Of a stretch of 25,546 nucleotides of DNA, positions 19,201 to 24,740 are shown in pieces. How positions within the stretch are numbered: position 1 is the stretch's first letter; each line of letters opens with the position of its first letter. Below the pieces are notes generated by a model. It did not search any database. It saw only the letters and a program-made list of their open reading frames with translations, and was not told the DNA's origin. The DNA lies in the NCBI GenBank assembly GCA_001642005.1, contig LWCA01000495.1, positions 1-25,546 on the forward strand, written 5' to 3'. The translations under genes were made by a program, and so were the position numbers. Origin of the DNA: Intoshia linei (Eukaryota; Orthonectida; Rhopaluridae).

Positions 19201-21435
19201 AATCGGACTGCCTAGTTATTATTATCACATTTAAAAATATACCGAATTGTGTTTTTCAGTTCAAAAACTTTTTAGAAAATAATCAAAACTCATATTTACT
19301 TATTTGTTGTTAAATTAACAAAAAAATTCATTTGTAAAATGAAACAATTACATTAAAATAGAAATACCTTTAATAGTCGTATCAGCAAACAAAATTTGCC
19401 AATAAACTATTGCAGATGTAGACGGAAATAATGTTCTAGGTTTTTTTTGATCTGCTGCGCGAAAACGGAAATGAACTAATAAATTCATTATTTTTAATAT
19501 CTTTTTAGTTACCATCTTCTGTTTGTTCCACATCAAATAACCCTTCACAGCATAAATTTGATTCAATTTCTTTATGAAAAATTCGTATTACATCTCCACC
19601 CTAATATCACATTGATTAATTGAAATTTATCAAAATTTTATATTTTGATCATGACTCATAATTTATGACTGAATTTTATATAAAAATCTTTAAATAATTT
19701 AAATTGTATTTTAATTTCAATATCGTAAAAAGTTTTAATTAATATTTGAACATGTTAATTATAACAAAAACTAAGTATAAACGATGACTAAATGAAAGAA
19801 ACTTGATAGTAGCATAAAAAATTGTTAAATAAAACTGTTTCAAATATTTTTAGTTTAGTTAAATTAACCAATTAAAACATTATATGTCAATTATATTTTT
19901 ATTGCATTTTTTAATTCGTTATTGCTTTTCAATGGACGGTTATACAATTTATTTTATATCAAATTCAACTGTATTTAATTTAAATCTAACATCTACCTTC
20001 TCTTTAACATTCATAAAAATGATTTCATGATTTATTTAAAATTACTTACTTGTAAATTACTAATATTACTAATAGTTAATCATTACTTATATAATATGCT
20101 ACGCAATATTTGTTAGTGTGTGTGTTCCACTTTATTTCAATCACTACCAGTCTTAGAATTTTATAAAGTCCACATTTCAATTACAGTTTTTACCGGGGAA
20201 TATAATAAGATAAATTTCAACCTCCCAAACACACATATTACGGATCAAAAACTTCAATTGTCCTTTTTTTTGAAAATCAAACGAGTTAGAGAATTTAAAA
20301 AAATTTACTTTCCATATTAATTTTATGTGAATAAGAAATTTTACATATTAATGTACTAATTGTATCAAGAAAATTACTCTGAAACATTCAACATTTAAAT
20401 TATCTTTAATACTTCTAATATACAATGTAAACCCAGTTTTTTGAACAGATTGGTTCAATTCATATCTAGATGAAATTAAATTAGTATAATCAATAAAATA
20501 CGATCCAGGATATATAAAATATTTGTCGTAAGGAGTGCCACTAATGTGTAGATATTGACCTGGCGATTTTACACTTTCCAATATAATTTGATCTTCAACA
20601 TGGATCTATATTGTAATTTCATTTCATTTTATATACAGTTTAATCAAATGATACATTACCAAGTCTCCTTCAGATTTAACTTTAAATCTTGGCATTATTT
20701 TGAACATTGATTGTTTACTGCTATGTTCCGTCAAATACACCTAGAATCATATTGTAAATTTAGTCTCATCCACAATTTATATTTTCAATTACGTTCATAT
20801 TACTCAATTCCATGGTTGATGGTTTTGTGGTATTACTAGCCAGATATTTATTTGAAAATACATGAAACAATTGTATTGATTGTCCGTATAACAAACTTCT
20901 ATTAAATTGTCGTTTTTGTTCATTTTCATTGTCAATGATTTCATCTTGTGCAGCTATCTATTAAATTCACATCATAAAAACTGCCAATAGGTTCCAATTC
21001 ATGATTTCTTTAATTTACCTTTAAATTAACAAGTTCTTCTTGCATTTCAACATTGCTTGTGTCACGTTTTACCTTTTGATCAAATTTTCTCAATTTTTTG
21101 TTAATTTTATAACGATTGACTACGCAAACTTTAAAGGAGATGGCTAAAAGTATCAATATTATAATGATCAATTCTATCTTGAACTGTAAAGATTAAACCT
21201 AACCTGAAATGTCAGGAACATTTGGATGATATCTTGATAAATTAGGCAATAATACCACTTCATTATTTTCAGATCTAATTTAAGTAATAATGATGTTTAT
21301 TGTGAAATAATGTAATTAATAAGCTAGTTTTTTAAATGTATTTGATTATTACCCATTTATAGCACTAAACAAATAACCGTTTTGTTTTTCTACATATAAA
21401 CAAATTACATCTCCGCATCTCATATTTTCAGACAT
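3557..21435 (-). CDS. ITPR: IP3 receptor-like calcium channel gene, N-terminal and regulatory part (about 40 exons)
   Basis: IP3 receptors are ER calcium-release channels gated by inositol trisphosphate, normally about 2,700 residues. Reading the minus strand with GT/AG introns gives about 1,590 codons that follow the family in order: MIR/suppressor domain, IP3-binding core, RIH helical repeats and the coupling region. Splice phases agree at almost every junction, which argues for a functional gene. Start chosen at 21435 (MSENMRCGDVICLYVE), the usual IP3R opening. Introns are mostly 45-80 bases, but several are 0.5-3.6 kb and filled with repeats. Residue identity to known receptors looks very low. 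No transmembrane pore is found in the window. A ryanodine receptor is less likely: the N-terminal landmarks fit IP3R better. The family call is from memory of the family, without a search. Confidence 0.82.
4401..5160 (-). CDS. ITPR: IP3R-like exons 32-35
   Basis: Exons are 5160-4922, 4884-4803, 4767-4580 and 4511-about 4401. MYLVELIDLLATCAEGENKF matches the family's HIHLVELLAVCTEGKN, one of the clearest matches in the gene. TVDDILNILLDPDIKNY matches PLDDIVRVVTHEDCIPE, and RIWKLIKLL matches HMWKLFENFL. The first three junctions are consistent. The 3' end of the last exon is uncertain: the natural GTAATT donor gives phase 2, whereas the next clear exon begins in phase 0. Confidence 0.82.
5263..6101 (-). 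CDS. ITPR: IP3R-like exons 28-31: second RIH-type region
   Basis: Exons are 6101-5965, 5869-5802, 5709-5522 and 5424-5263. The first (VLLTERSVQVLGNITAILPY) matches the family's [40 protein letters not shown] fits VVKEILIRLSKLC. FEKCFELLKALAMKNHVVQN fits [20 protein letters not shown]. The acceptor of the third exon (CACCGAG) lacks a strong pyrimidine tract but keeps frame and is preceded by a CTAAT branch-like site. The preceding intron is 2.6 kb of repeats. Confidence 0.75.
6143..6190 (+). mobile_element. hAT-like family B terminal fragment
   Basis: GGCGGATCCGAACCTACTAA and the following GAAGCCACCGAAA resemble the left end of the MITE at 9038 (GAGCCAAACCTACCCAGC, AAACCACC). It lies in the intron between exons 27 and 28 of the IP3R-like gene, right next to exon 28. 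Only one end is visible. Confidence 0.35.
6534..6653 (-). pseudogene. Short cysteine-rich reading-frame remnant
   Basis: A 39-residue minus-strand stretch (begins KIVQCESIVEEHIDDC, ends DNLAMASNA then TAG) is less AT-biased than its surroundings and reads like real protein, as does the sequence after the stop (HMKRERFYHSLVSNVL). It lies inside a repeat-filled intron and is not part of the IP3R-like protein. It may be a decayed transposon gene. The family is not recognised. Confidence 0.25.
6823..6960 (+). mobile_element. hAT-like terminal fragment, related to the one at 981
   Basis: It starts CAGTGCTGTCACAGCCAACC and continues GGTGTGTCGCCAATTATCT, which parallels the 981 copy. Both then run into ATTTATTT-rich sequence. 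A possible right end of opposite orientation is at 8255-8297, but the two ends do not match closely, so they may be different elements. Confidence 0.4.
7180..7480 (+). repeat. Dispersed repeat family A, copy 3
   Basis: It contains a TG-rich opening (TTGTCTGTGGGTGTGTCC), a GTCAAAAACCCCTGTTATCC block and a second CCTTCATGGCCAAAACCCCA block, each followed by T runs. The block GAAAATTAAACGAATTGGAG aligns with GAAAATCAAACGAGTTAGAG in the copy at 20105-20315. It continues directly into family D. Confidence 0.6.
7556..7870 (+). repeat. Dispersed repeat family D, copy 1, with a 62-bp internal tandem duplication
   Basis: TTATTCTGATAGAGCTTATT and later blocks align with 14115-14345. Inside, GAAATCTACGCATTCCCGAT at 7621 recurs at 7683 as GAAATCTACGCATTTCCGGT, both followed by GAAAAATAATTTTTAATATA, giving a 62-base tandem repeat. 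The copy at 14 kb has only one unit. No reading frame. Confidence 0.65.
8255..8297 (-). mobile_element. hAT-like terminal fragment
   Basis: Read on the minus strand it is AGTGATTCCCAAACTTTTTT followed by CACGTACGCCGGTCATA, a form common to hAT element ends. It lies in the intron between exons 27 and 28. Confidence 0.4.
8732..9673 (-). CDS. ITPR: IP3R-like exons 25-27
   Basis: Exons are 9673-9561, 9496-9397 and 8839-8732, with matching phases (2, 0, 0). LISLFKEVHDSRF fits the family's CLLCIFKREFDES. DEIVAKSLKVLNRYHSSYEK fits [20 protein letters not shown], a conserved helical pair. The intron before exon 25 is 3.6 kb and holds the fold-back and Ty3 elements. The intron between exons 26 and 27 holds a 172-bp MITE. 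Confidence 0.72.
9038..9209. mobile_element. hAT-like family B MITE (172 bp)
   Basis: The left end is CAGAGCCAAACCTACC and the right end, on the other strand, is CAGTACCGAACCTACC. The right part (TCCCGAAACAGGGTCTCGG) also matches the inverse of 22580-22620 (CCCGAAACCCTTTCGGGA), placing both in one family. It has no coding capacity. A clear 8-bp target duplication is not visible. It sits in the intron between exons 26 and 27. Confidence 0.6.
10021..10128 (+). repeat. 5' LTR (108 bp)
   Basis: It starts TGTAATAAAG and ends AAATACTACA, and is closely similar to the 3' copy. The sequence just after it (AACACTTTACAATG) does not show a standard tRNA primer site that I recognise. Confidence 0.85.
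10141..10735 (+). pseudogene. gag: Ty3 gag remnant with CCHC zinc knuckle
   Basis: Two reading frames are separated by stops near 10434. The first (10141-10434) carries capsid-like helical sequence. The second (10512-10733) carries the zinc knuckle CFSCNKPGHMAHNC (C-x2-C-x4-H-x4-C), the RNA-binding mark of nucleocapsid. The total is shorter than usual gag and includes a frameshift. Gag packages the element RNA in related elements. Confidence 0.8.
10736..11044 (+). pseudogene. pol: Ty3 protease remnant
   Basis: The frame begins with FVVDTGSHINCL, holding the aspartic protease active-site triplet DTG. It follows the zinc knuckle by about 45 residues as in other Ty3 elements. Downstream similarity fades, and the frame ends at 11044 just before the start of the reverse transcriptase remnant. 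Confidence 0.72.
11055..11475 (+). pseudogene. pol: Ty3 reverse transcriptase edges and RNase H remnant
   Basis: The entry segment of reverse transcriptase is recognisable at about 11060-11140 (SKLGRTNVLKHNI). The sequence then jumps to the connection region (LRWYEDQEVTFNRLKQAL). The fingers and palm, with the YxDD active site, are missing, so this is an internal deletion. RNase H follows (LETDASDVGIGAVL) but is broken by a stop near 11400 and a frameshift into TTKKEVLAIVSSILKFKRYL. Confidence 0.82.
11477..12738 (+). pseudogene. pol: Ty3 RNase H end and integrase remnant
   Basis: The frame opens in the RNase H tail (YEIHYISGKSNKAADFLSRD). An HHCC zinc-binding domain follows, ending CEKCNESK near 12000, then the integrase catalytic core. 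WQVDIL gives the first acidic residue, HFDSAR the second, and a GMVERMNRVIRE helix the final E (D,D35E type). Stops near 12038 and 12270 split it into three frames (11477-12040, 12076-12270, 12304-12738). Integrase normally inserts the element DNA. This copy is inactive as read. Confidence 0.88.
12781..12899 (+). repeat. 3' LTR (119 bp)
   Basis: It matches the 5' LTR with a few substitutions and an extra 11 bases near its end (GAATTCGTATCACAATTCTT against GAATTCTTAT). The purine-rich primer tract expected just upstream is weak (GTAAGAGATA). Confidence 0.85.
12955..13125 (+). repeat. Dispersed repeat family E, copy 2
   Basis: It aligns with 1590-1750 as described there and ends in GTGACACCCTAC. 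It lies directly beside the right arm of the fold-back element, so it was part of the intron before or arrived separately. No coding potential. Confidence 0.5.
13252..15661 (-). CDS. ITPR: IP3R-like exons 21-24: central helical region
   Basis: Exons are 15661-15529, 14760-14615, 13945-13684 and 13394-13252. The first exon (MCLTDEELPDELIAKYCNLI) matches the family's [20 protein letters not shown]. The next carries LVYDKIPLF for the family's ARLWSEIP. HNILVANVLNLVHYLIKYGF matches the helix before FYN, and INAIKVTDLLINITYN matches LKIIEILQFILNVRLD. The reading frame of the first exon stays open past the A|GTAAGG donor to 15440, but using that donor joins the next exon in frame and restores family similarity. 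Introns here are larger (0.29-0.77 kb). Confidence 0.82.
14115..14345 (+). repeat. Dispersed repeat family D, copy 2
   Basis: TTATTCTGATAAAGCTTATT, GAAATCTACCAATTCCCGGT and a tail ATTCCTTTTGCG align with 7556-7870. It has one copy of the 62-bp unit. It lies in the intron between exons 22 and 23, and the rest of that intron shows nothing else. Confidence 0.6.
14761..16350 (-). other. Two long introns flanking exon 21, no feature seen
   Basis: The introns 15528-14761 and 16350-15662 are AT-rich and carry no recognisable repeat family member, RNA gene or long reading frame. The apparent frame that continues exon 21 down to 15440 is intronic by splice phase. At 16140-16260 a somewhat richer stretch resembles 13150-13210 (both contain AACACTGTA) and may be one more diverged repeat. 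Confidence 0.4.
16351..17290 (-). CDS. ITPR: IP3R-like exons 17-20: RIH helical domain
   Basis: Exons are 17290-17168, 17114-17007, 16604-16491 and 16422-16351, all phase 0. KIGLQVAQMVMELIKDNRQI and RRQIDDYISLLKIKK match the family's stretch before [21 protein letters not shown]. The next exon, LGVLCLCDGVSIRDNQNYI, resembles both IP3R (LSDLCVS...VTQELI) and the matching ryanodine receptor segment (SLCVCNGVAVRSNQ). Exon 20 (NYLFLVHQLDLFGYLC) matches YYRYQLNLFARMC of IP3R, which settles the family. The donor of exon 18 at 17007 is inferred from phase. Confidence 0.78.
17447..18748 (-). CDS. ITPR: IP3R-like exons 12-16: IP3-binding alpha domain and RIH start
   Basis: Exons are 18748-18486, 18365-18315, 18252-18172, 18129-18071 and 17573-17447. 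KIRQKLMRNLR matches the family's RERQKLMREQ, and SRKNEMYISKYI matches YRKNQEYIAKQF. These hold the alpha-domain phosphate contacts: positions equivalent to K508, R511, R568 and K569 are kept, R504 is replaced by K and Y567 by S (numbering of rat type 1 from memory). The long first exon carries a variable acidic linker (NGNDSDANLPW). The last exon ends in a consensus donor, GTAAGTAAG. Confidence 0.83.
17574..18070 (-). other. Intron of 497 bases between exons 15 and 16, no feature seen
   Basis: AT-rich sequence with poly-A and TTAAATTTAAT runs. No repeat family, no reading frame, and no additional family-like exon was found on the minus strand. Confidence 0.45.
18853..19600 (-). CDS. ITPR: IP3R-like exons 7-11: IP3-binding beta domain
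   Basis: Exons are 19600-19513, 19454-19368, 19211-19094, 19049-19022 and 18931-18853. GGDVIRIFHKEIES matches the family's GGDVVRLFHAEQE, and a MIR-type ILIKHMTTRKYL and FCRIQHKQTNTWL follow as expected. In known receptors the loop after GGDVVRLFHAEQE supplies ligand contacts (R265, T266, T267, G268, R269 of rat type 1). Here it reads KKPRTLFPSTSA, keeping only the RT pair. Exon 8 has two usable AG acceptors three bases apart, and exon 10 is only 28 bases long. Confidence 0.82.
20105..20315 (+). repeat. Dispersed repeat family A, copy 4
   Basis: It has the TG-rich start (TTAGTGTGTGTGTTCCAC), a GGATCAAAAACTTCAATTGTCC block, then a T run and GAAAATCAAACGAGTTAGAG, aligning best with copy 3. It lies in the 777-base intron between exons 6 and 7, antisense to the gene, and largely explains why that intron is long. 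The part from 19601 to 20104 shows nothing else. Confidence 0.6.
20378..21435 (-). CDS. ITPR: IP3R-like exons 1-6: suppressor domain
   Basis: Exons are 21435-21353, 21274-21204, 21143-21019, 20957-20793, 20740-20660 and 20605-20378. Introns of 52-79 bases separate them and the phases match throughout. Landmarks that fit IP3R are MRCGDVICLYVE, FKVCVVNRYK (family: LFKLCPMNRY), YGQSIQLFHVFSNKYL (family: YGNVIQLLHLKSNKYL) and TGFTLYI before the domain boundary. In the family this beta-trefoil domain dampens IP3 affinity and transmits the ligand signal. The charged insert between exon 3 and 4 (DEIIDNENEQKRQ) corresponds to the family's variable linker. Confidence 0.85.
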
Positions 21436-21750
21436 TAAAATCTATTACTAATTAACAGTCAAAAATTAAAACGTATCAGTTAAATTGTAAAGTAATGCAA
21501 GATTAATATTTTATTTGATATAAAATTTCCAATTTATTAGACTGCTTATATAATCACCTATAGAGGTAGATACTATATCACTTTTGTAAAAATTGGTTTA
21601 TTTCAAAGTATCCAGGATATTTTATTAACAACAAAAAAAAACATAAACATGTAATATTAAAGTTTCACACATGTTAACTATATACAATTTTACCATTATT
21701 ATAATTTATGAAGATTGCAAATAAAAATCAAGATACCGGTATACAATAAT

Positions 21751-21948
21751 TTACATATCTTCAATCATACTTAAATGTCTAGACTCTGGAATTTGATTAT
21801 TACTATCACAAACAAGCGAAACACAAAAACTTTTACATTTAATAATGTTTTTATACATAACGTATTTATTATTTCCACATAACATTCTTAATGCTGGATT
21901 GTAAGCAGTGCGAATTTTCAAATTAAAAATTTTTAATAATTTATTCAA
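21751..21948 (-). CDS. Orphan 65-codon reading frame between the two host genes
   Basis: It begins MNKLLKIFNLKIRTAYNPAL and ends RHLSMIEDM at a TAA. It starts 26 bases past the DBT-like stop codon and ends about 315 bases before the IP3R-like start, on the same strand. It has five cysteines and no signal peptide or membrane segment that I would trust. It could be a small real gene, part of the DBT 3' UTR, or chance. No family recognised. Confidence 0.3.
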   Translation of the reverse strand: MNKLLKIFNLKIRTAYNPALRMLCGNNKYVMYKNIIKCKSFCVSLVCDSNNQIPESRHLSMIEDM

Positions 21949-21973
21949 TTACAATCAATTAAACAAATTATAA

Positions 21974-22496
21974 CTATTTGGCAATTTTAAGCATTAGTAA
22001 AGGATGTTCAATATATTTCTTCCATAAATTAGAAAATTTTGTCATTGTAGCTCCATCAATAACCCTATGATCAGCGGACCAACTAATATTTAAATAGGAA
22101 GCAGAGTAAACTTGACTAATAGATTTGTCCTTGATATCATTTAATTTCAATTTTTCCTAAATTTATAAAGTAAAATTTAATGGAATTTTACTGAAATTTT
22201 TCCAATAGCTCCAATGCATAATTGAGGTGGCATAATTATTGGCATGGCATAAGTTCCGCCAATCTATAAATTTTTTTAATTTTAAAAGCAAAGTATACAA
22301 TTACACTTCCAATGTTCGACAAGGTAAAAGTTCCATGCAAAACATCATGCGGTAATAATTGGTTTTGCATGCCATACTTTATTATTCTCTTCATTTCTTT
22401 TGAAATTTCAATTATTGATTTTTTTTCAACATTTTTTATGTTTGGTACCATTAAACCATGTGGAGTGTCCAAAGCAAAAGATATATTGTGATTATT
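21974..22496 (-). CDS. DBT: Dihydrolipoamide acyltransferase (branched-chain E2, DBT-like), last three exons
   Basis: This is the catalytic core of the E2 subunit of the mitochondrial branched-chain 2-oxoacid dehydrogenase, which moves an acyl group from lipoamide to CoA in valine, leucine and isoleucine breakdown. Exons are 22496-22305, 22263-22192 and 22156-21974, with introns of 41 and 35 bases. [49 protein letters not shown] and [17 protein letters not shown] are core signatures, with the catalytic His and the DG pair intact. The protein stops shortly after, as expected (LLMLKIAK). Close resemblance to DBT rather than the pyruvate or oxoglutarate E2 is by signature. The lipoyl, linker and early catalytic exons are not seen upstream to the window end, so the gene is either split by a very long repeat-filled intron or truncated. 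Confidence 0.9.
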
Positions 22497-22579
22497 CTAT
22501 AATGTAGTTAAATAAAAAGTAAAAATTTATATATTTAAATTCATATGAGACTTTAAAATTATAAATATTATATGCATAC

Positions 22580-22880
22580 CAGTGACGAATCTACCGTATC
22601 CCGAAACCCTTTCGGGAGCCTCGACGAAATTTTGTAAAATGGTAGCCTTATTTTTCACAATAGATTATTTAAAAAAGTATATTCTTGAATATCTACTATA
22701 TTGTGATGAGTTGAATTTAAAATGTCAAGTCATCAGCCTTGGAGAGCGGGTAGAGCTATATTACACTATGCATTACAGTTCTGCAGCACGATCCGAACAC
22801 GAACTTCTGATCGTTTCGGATGTTGAAAATTTTTTTATATTTCGTGTATTTAATCGTATTCAGATCGTTTTTAACTAATT
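22580..22880 (+). mobile_element. hAT-like family B element or fragment
   Basis: It starts CAGTGACGAATCTACCGTAT followed by CCCGAAACCCTTTCGGGA, a small hairpin, and matches the inverse of the MITE end at 9175-9209. The following 300 bases are markedly less AT-rich than their surroundings and open in one plus-strand frame to 22878, but that protein is not recognised and is probably element sequence. No right end found. It lies just upstream of the DBT-like exon at 22496. Confidence 0.5.
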
Positions 22881-23049
22881 AATGTTAACTTAATTTAATT
22901 AATTTTTGTTAATATGAGCTTAATAGAGGTGGCCACAGTCACATTTGAGTATGTTACACTCATATGTAATTAATTCATCATCAAAGTGAATAGGTTATTA
23001 ATAATAATTTTTTATAAACCAGTTAGAATCTAACAATTATTTCATTATA

Positions 23050-23632
23050 ACAGTAATAATGCAGTCGATTTTGAAGCAGTCAAATGCATTTAAAGTCAAT
23101 TACAGTATTCCCTTACTACAGGTAACACCGTAAACATAAAAATTTACCTCGTTAAAATAACACTATAAGTAACAAAAAATAAGAAATGAGTGATAAATAA
23201 GTAATTTTAAAGTTTAAATTAAATTTAGATTATATTTGACTGTGAAAAATACATTTGACTGCGAATAATTAGATTAGACTGATTTGACTTTATTGTAACT
23301 TATCTGTATGTATAACAACAGATTTGATCCAGACGAAATTACAATGACATAATGTAAAGTGGCCAGAAAAATATGTACTATCACTTTTAGTTTATTTGGA
23401 ATAAATTTTATGGCGAAAATTTTTGTTCATGGATAAGTAGTTTTGGCTTTACATTTAACACCAAATAAACTAAAATTGATAGTACGTATTTTTTCTGGCC
23501 ACTTTACATAATGGCACCAAATTTGAATATAAATTCATCTTTATTGACTCTGATTAATTAGATCTGACTGTGAAACATCTATTTAGACTTTTAATGTATT
23601 TATTTGACTGATACAAAATCGACTGCCTTACT
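23050..23632. mobile_element. TIR element rich in TTTGACTG motifs, carrying a nested MITE
   Basis: The left end (GCAGTCGATTTTGAAGCAGT, CAAATGCATTT) is repeated inversely at 23590-23628 (TTTGACTGATACAAAATCGA, CTGCC). Between them are many short repeats of TTTGACTG or GACTGTGAAA in both halves, a subterminal-repeat pattern seen in DNA transposons. No reading frame. The nested MITE at 23357-23504 entered later. Confidence 0.5.
23357..23504. mobile_element. TA-flanked MITE (148 bp) with about 46-bp inverted repeats
   Basis: The left end is AAGTGGCCAGAAAAATATGT and the right end, inverted, is AAGTGGCCAGAAAAAATACG. The inverted match continues through ACTATCA and TTTTAGTTTATTTGG. TA dinucleotides flank both ends (23355-23356 and 23505-23506), consistent with a Tc1/mariner-type MITE. 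The arms are nearly identical, so this insertion looks younger than most repeats here, and its transcript would fold into a hairpin. Confidence 0.82.
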
Positions 23633-23890
23633 GTAATTTAACTAAAATTATTTTTGGCTTATAATATTGCATACTTGGGTGTGCACTTTTGACTTTTTTT
23701 TTGAATTTTAAAAAGTATATTTGAGTGCAGATACATAATGTTATTTAGAACAAAATGACGAAAAAAAATTTGTACTTTGAAGTTCATTTTTTTTAAATCA
23801 TTTTACAATTATTAATATAAATTATTTATTTATATATTATTGTTAATAAAATTAATCTTCAGATTAATATAACTCCAAATAATCATCCTT

Positions 23891-24010
23891 CTATTTACCC
23901 TCTATGCTTAATTTATCTTCGATAGGTATAATTTTTTTATAATTATCTATGAGTTCTTTAAAATTGTTTTGGATATAATTAACAAAAGGTAATTTAATAT
24001 TTCTACTTTG
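23891..24010 (-). CDS. Short reading frame inside the TIR element
   Basis: About 38 residues, including NIKLPFVNYIQNNFKELIDN and ending EDKLSIEGK at TAG. It is preceded by stops, so it can only be a later exon or a decayed piece, possibly downstream of the frame at 24113-24361. Family not recognised. Confidence 0.25.
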   Translation of the reverse strand, partial: QSRNIKLPFVNYIQNNFKELIDNYKKIIPIEDKLSIEGK

Positions 24011-24112
24011 AGTTTAAGTTTAAAAATTTCGTTAAAGGTATGTTATATCACAAGGTCCAATACATGGAATCGGCATCCTTCGTAAACAATAACTTCTAAT
24101 TTTTAATTTTAT

Positions 24113-24361
24113 TTAACCTAATGGAAGTGGACCGAGTGTAAATTTATTCCAGATATCATATAATTCTATTGCAGTTTTATCACAAGAGTATGCTTTTGAT
24201 TTTCTTGGATTTGCCAATTGTAAAAAATGATATCTTCCCAAGATTTTCTTTATTGTAGGTAATCTTGATGCGCTGCTTAAAGGTTCACTAATAAGTATTC
24301 CGTATGGACGTGCCAATCTGAATTTTTTTCTAGATAATATATTTTTTGGTTGTGACGTGAA
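24113..24361 (-). CDS. Unrecognised protein frame inside the TIR element
   Basis: An open stretch of about 82 residues between stops reads SQPKNILSRKKFRLARPYGI, then ISEPLSSASRLPTIKKILGR, and ends KFTLGPLPLG. The only methionine-type start choice is weak (TTG at 24316). The composition (Arg, Lys, Pro, Trp) is unlike chance AT-rich frames in this window, so it is probably real element coding sequence, perhaps a DNA-binding or accessory part. No known transposase motif was seen. Confidence 0.35.
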   Translation of the reverse strand, partial: FTSQPKNILSRKKFRLARPYGILISEPLSSASRLPTIKKILGRYHFLQLANPRKSKAYSCDKTAIELYDIWNKFTLGPLPLG

Positions 24362-24570
24362 GTATTAGAAAAATCAAATTAATTAATAATTTAAATAATA
24401 AACAAATGTTCACGTTTCAATAATAATAAAAAAATGCATTTTAAAATTTCAATTAAATGAATTTTTTTGCATATTCGTTATCAGCATATAAAAATACACC
24501 TATATGCAAATATACTTTTTGATCTTTAAAAAAGTACACACCCTATATACATTGCATATATATTGCATAC

Positions 24571-24740
24571 ATTAATTCTACTCACTGTAATTTGAACAAA
24601 ATTATTTTTAGCTTATAACATCGCATGCTTACATTAATTCTGCCGACTGTAATTTAATTAGAATTAATTTTGGCTTAAAATGTTGCAACCTACATCAATT
24701 CTGCTCACTGTAATTTAACTAAAATTAATTTTGGCTTATA
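24571..24740 (+). repeat. 61-62 bp tandem repeat array
   Basis: ACTGTAATTT starts at 24584, 24646 and 24707, each followed by an AAAATTA(A)TTTT, GGCTTA(T/A)A and ACAT(T/C)AATTCTG pattern, giving periods of 62 and 61. A further unit starts at 23630, before the TIR element that split the array. The third unit here is cut at TTATA by the mariner insertion. Confidence 0.7.

Larger units (their letters stand above)
23675..24561. mobile_element. Unclassified TIR element (about 0.9 kb) with 9-bp target duplication
   Basis: The left end has GGGTGTGCACTTTTGACTTT and AAAAAGTATATTTG. The right end, inverted, has GGGTGTGTACTTTTTTAAAG and AAAAAGTATATTTGCATA, giving imperfect inverted repeats of about 60 bases. 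ATTGCATAC stands directly left (23666-23674) and right (24562-24570). The flanks rejoin into one unit of the tandem repeat at 24571, which fixes the insertion site. Two minus-strand reading frames lie inside. A 9-bp duplication and long TIRs recall Mutator-like elements, but the superfamily is not established. Confidence 0.6.

Noticed and set aside
3557-21435. Ryanodine receptor instead of IP3 receptor
   Set aside because: The segment at 17114-17007 looks RyR-like, but the start, GGDVIRIFHKE, RQKLMR, HQLDLFGYLC and VELIDLLATCAEG segments fit IP3R, and no SPRY or RyR repeats occur.
22582-22878. 98-codon plus-strand frame as a host gene
   Set aside because: It begins two bases inside a hAT-like terminus and its start overlaps the CCCGAAACCCTTTCGGGA hairpin; more likely element sequence, and it lies next to the DBT exons on the other strand.
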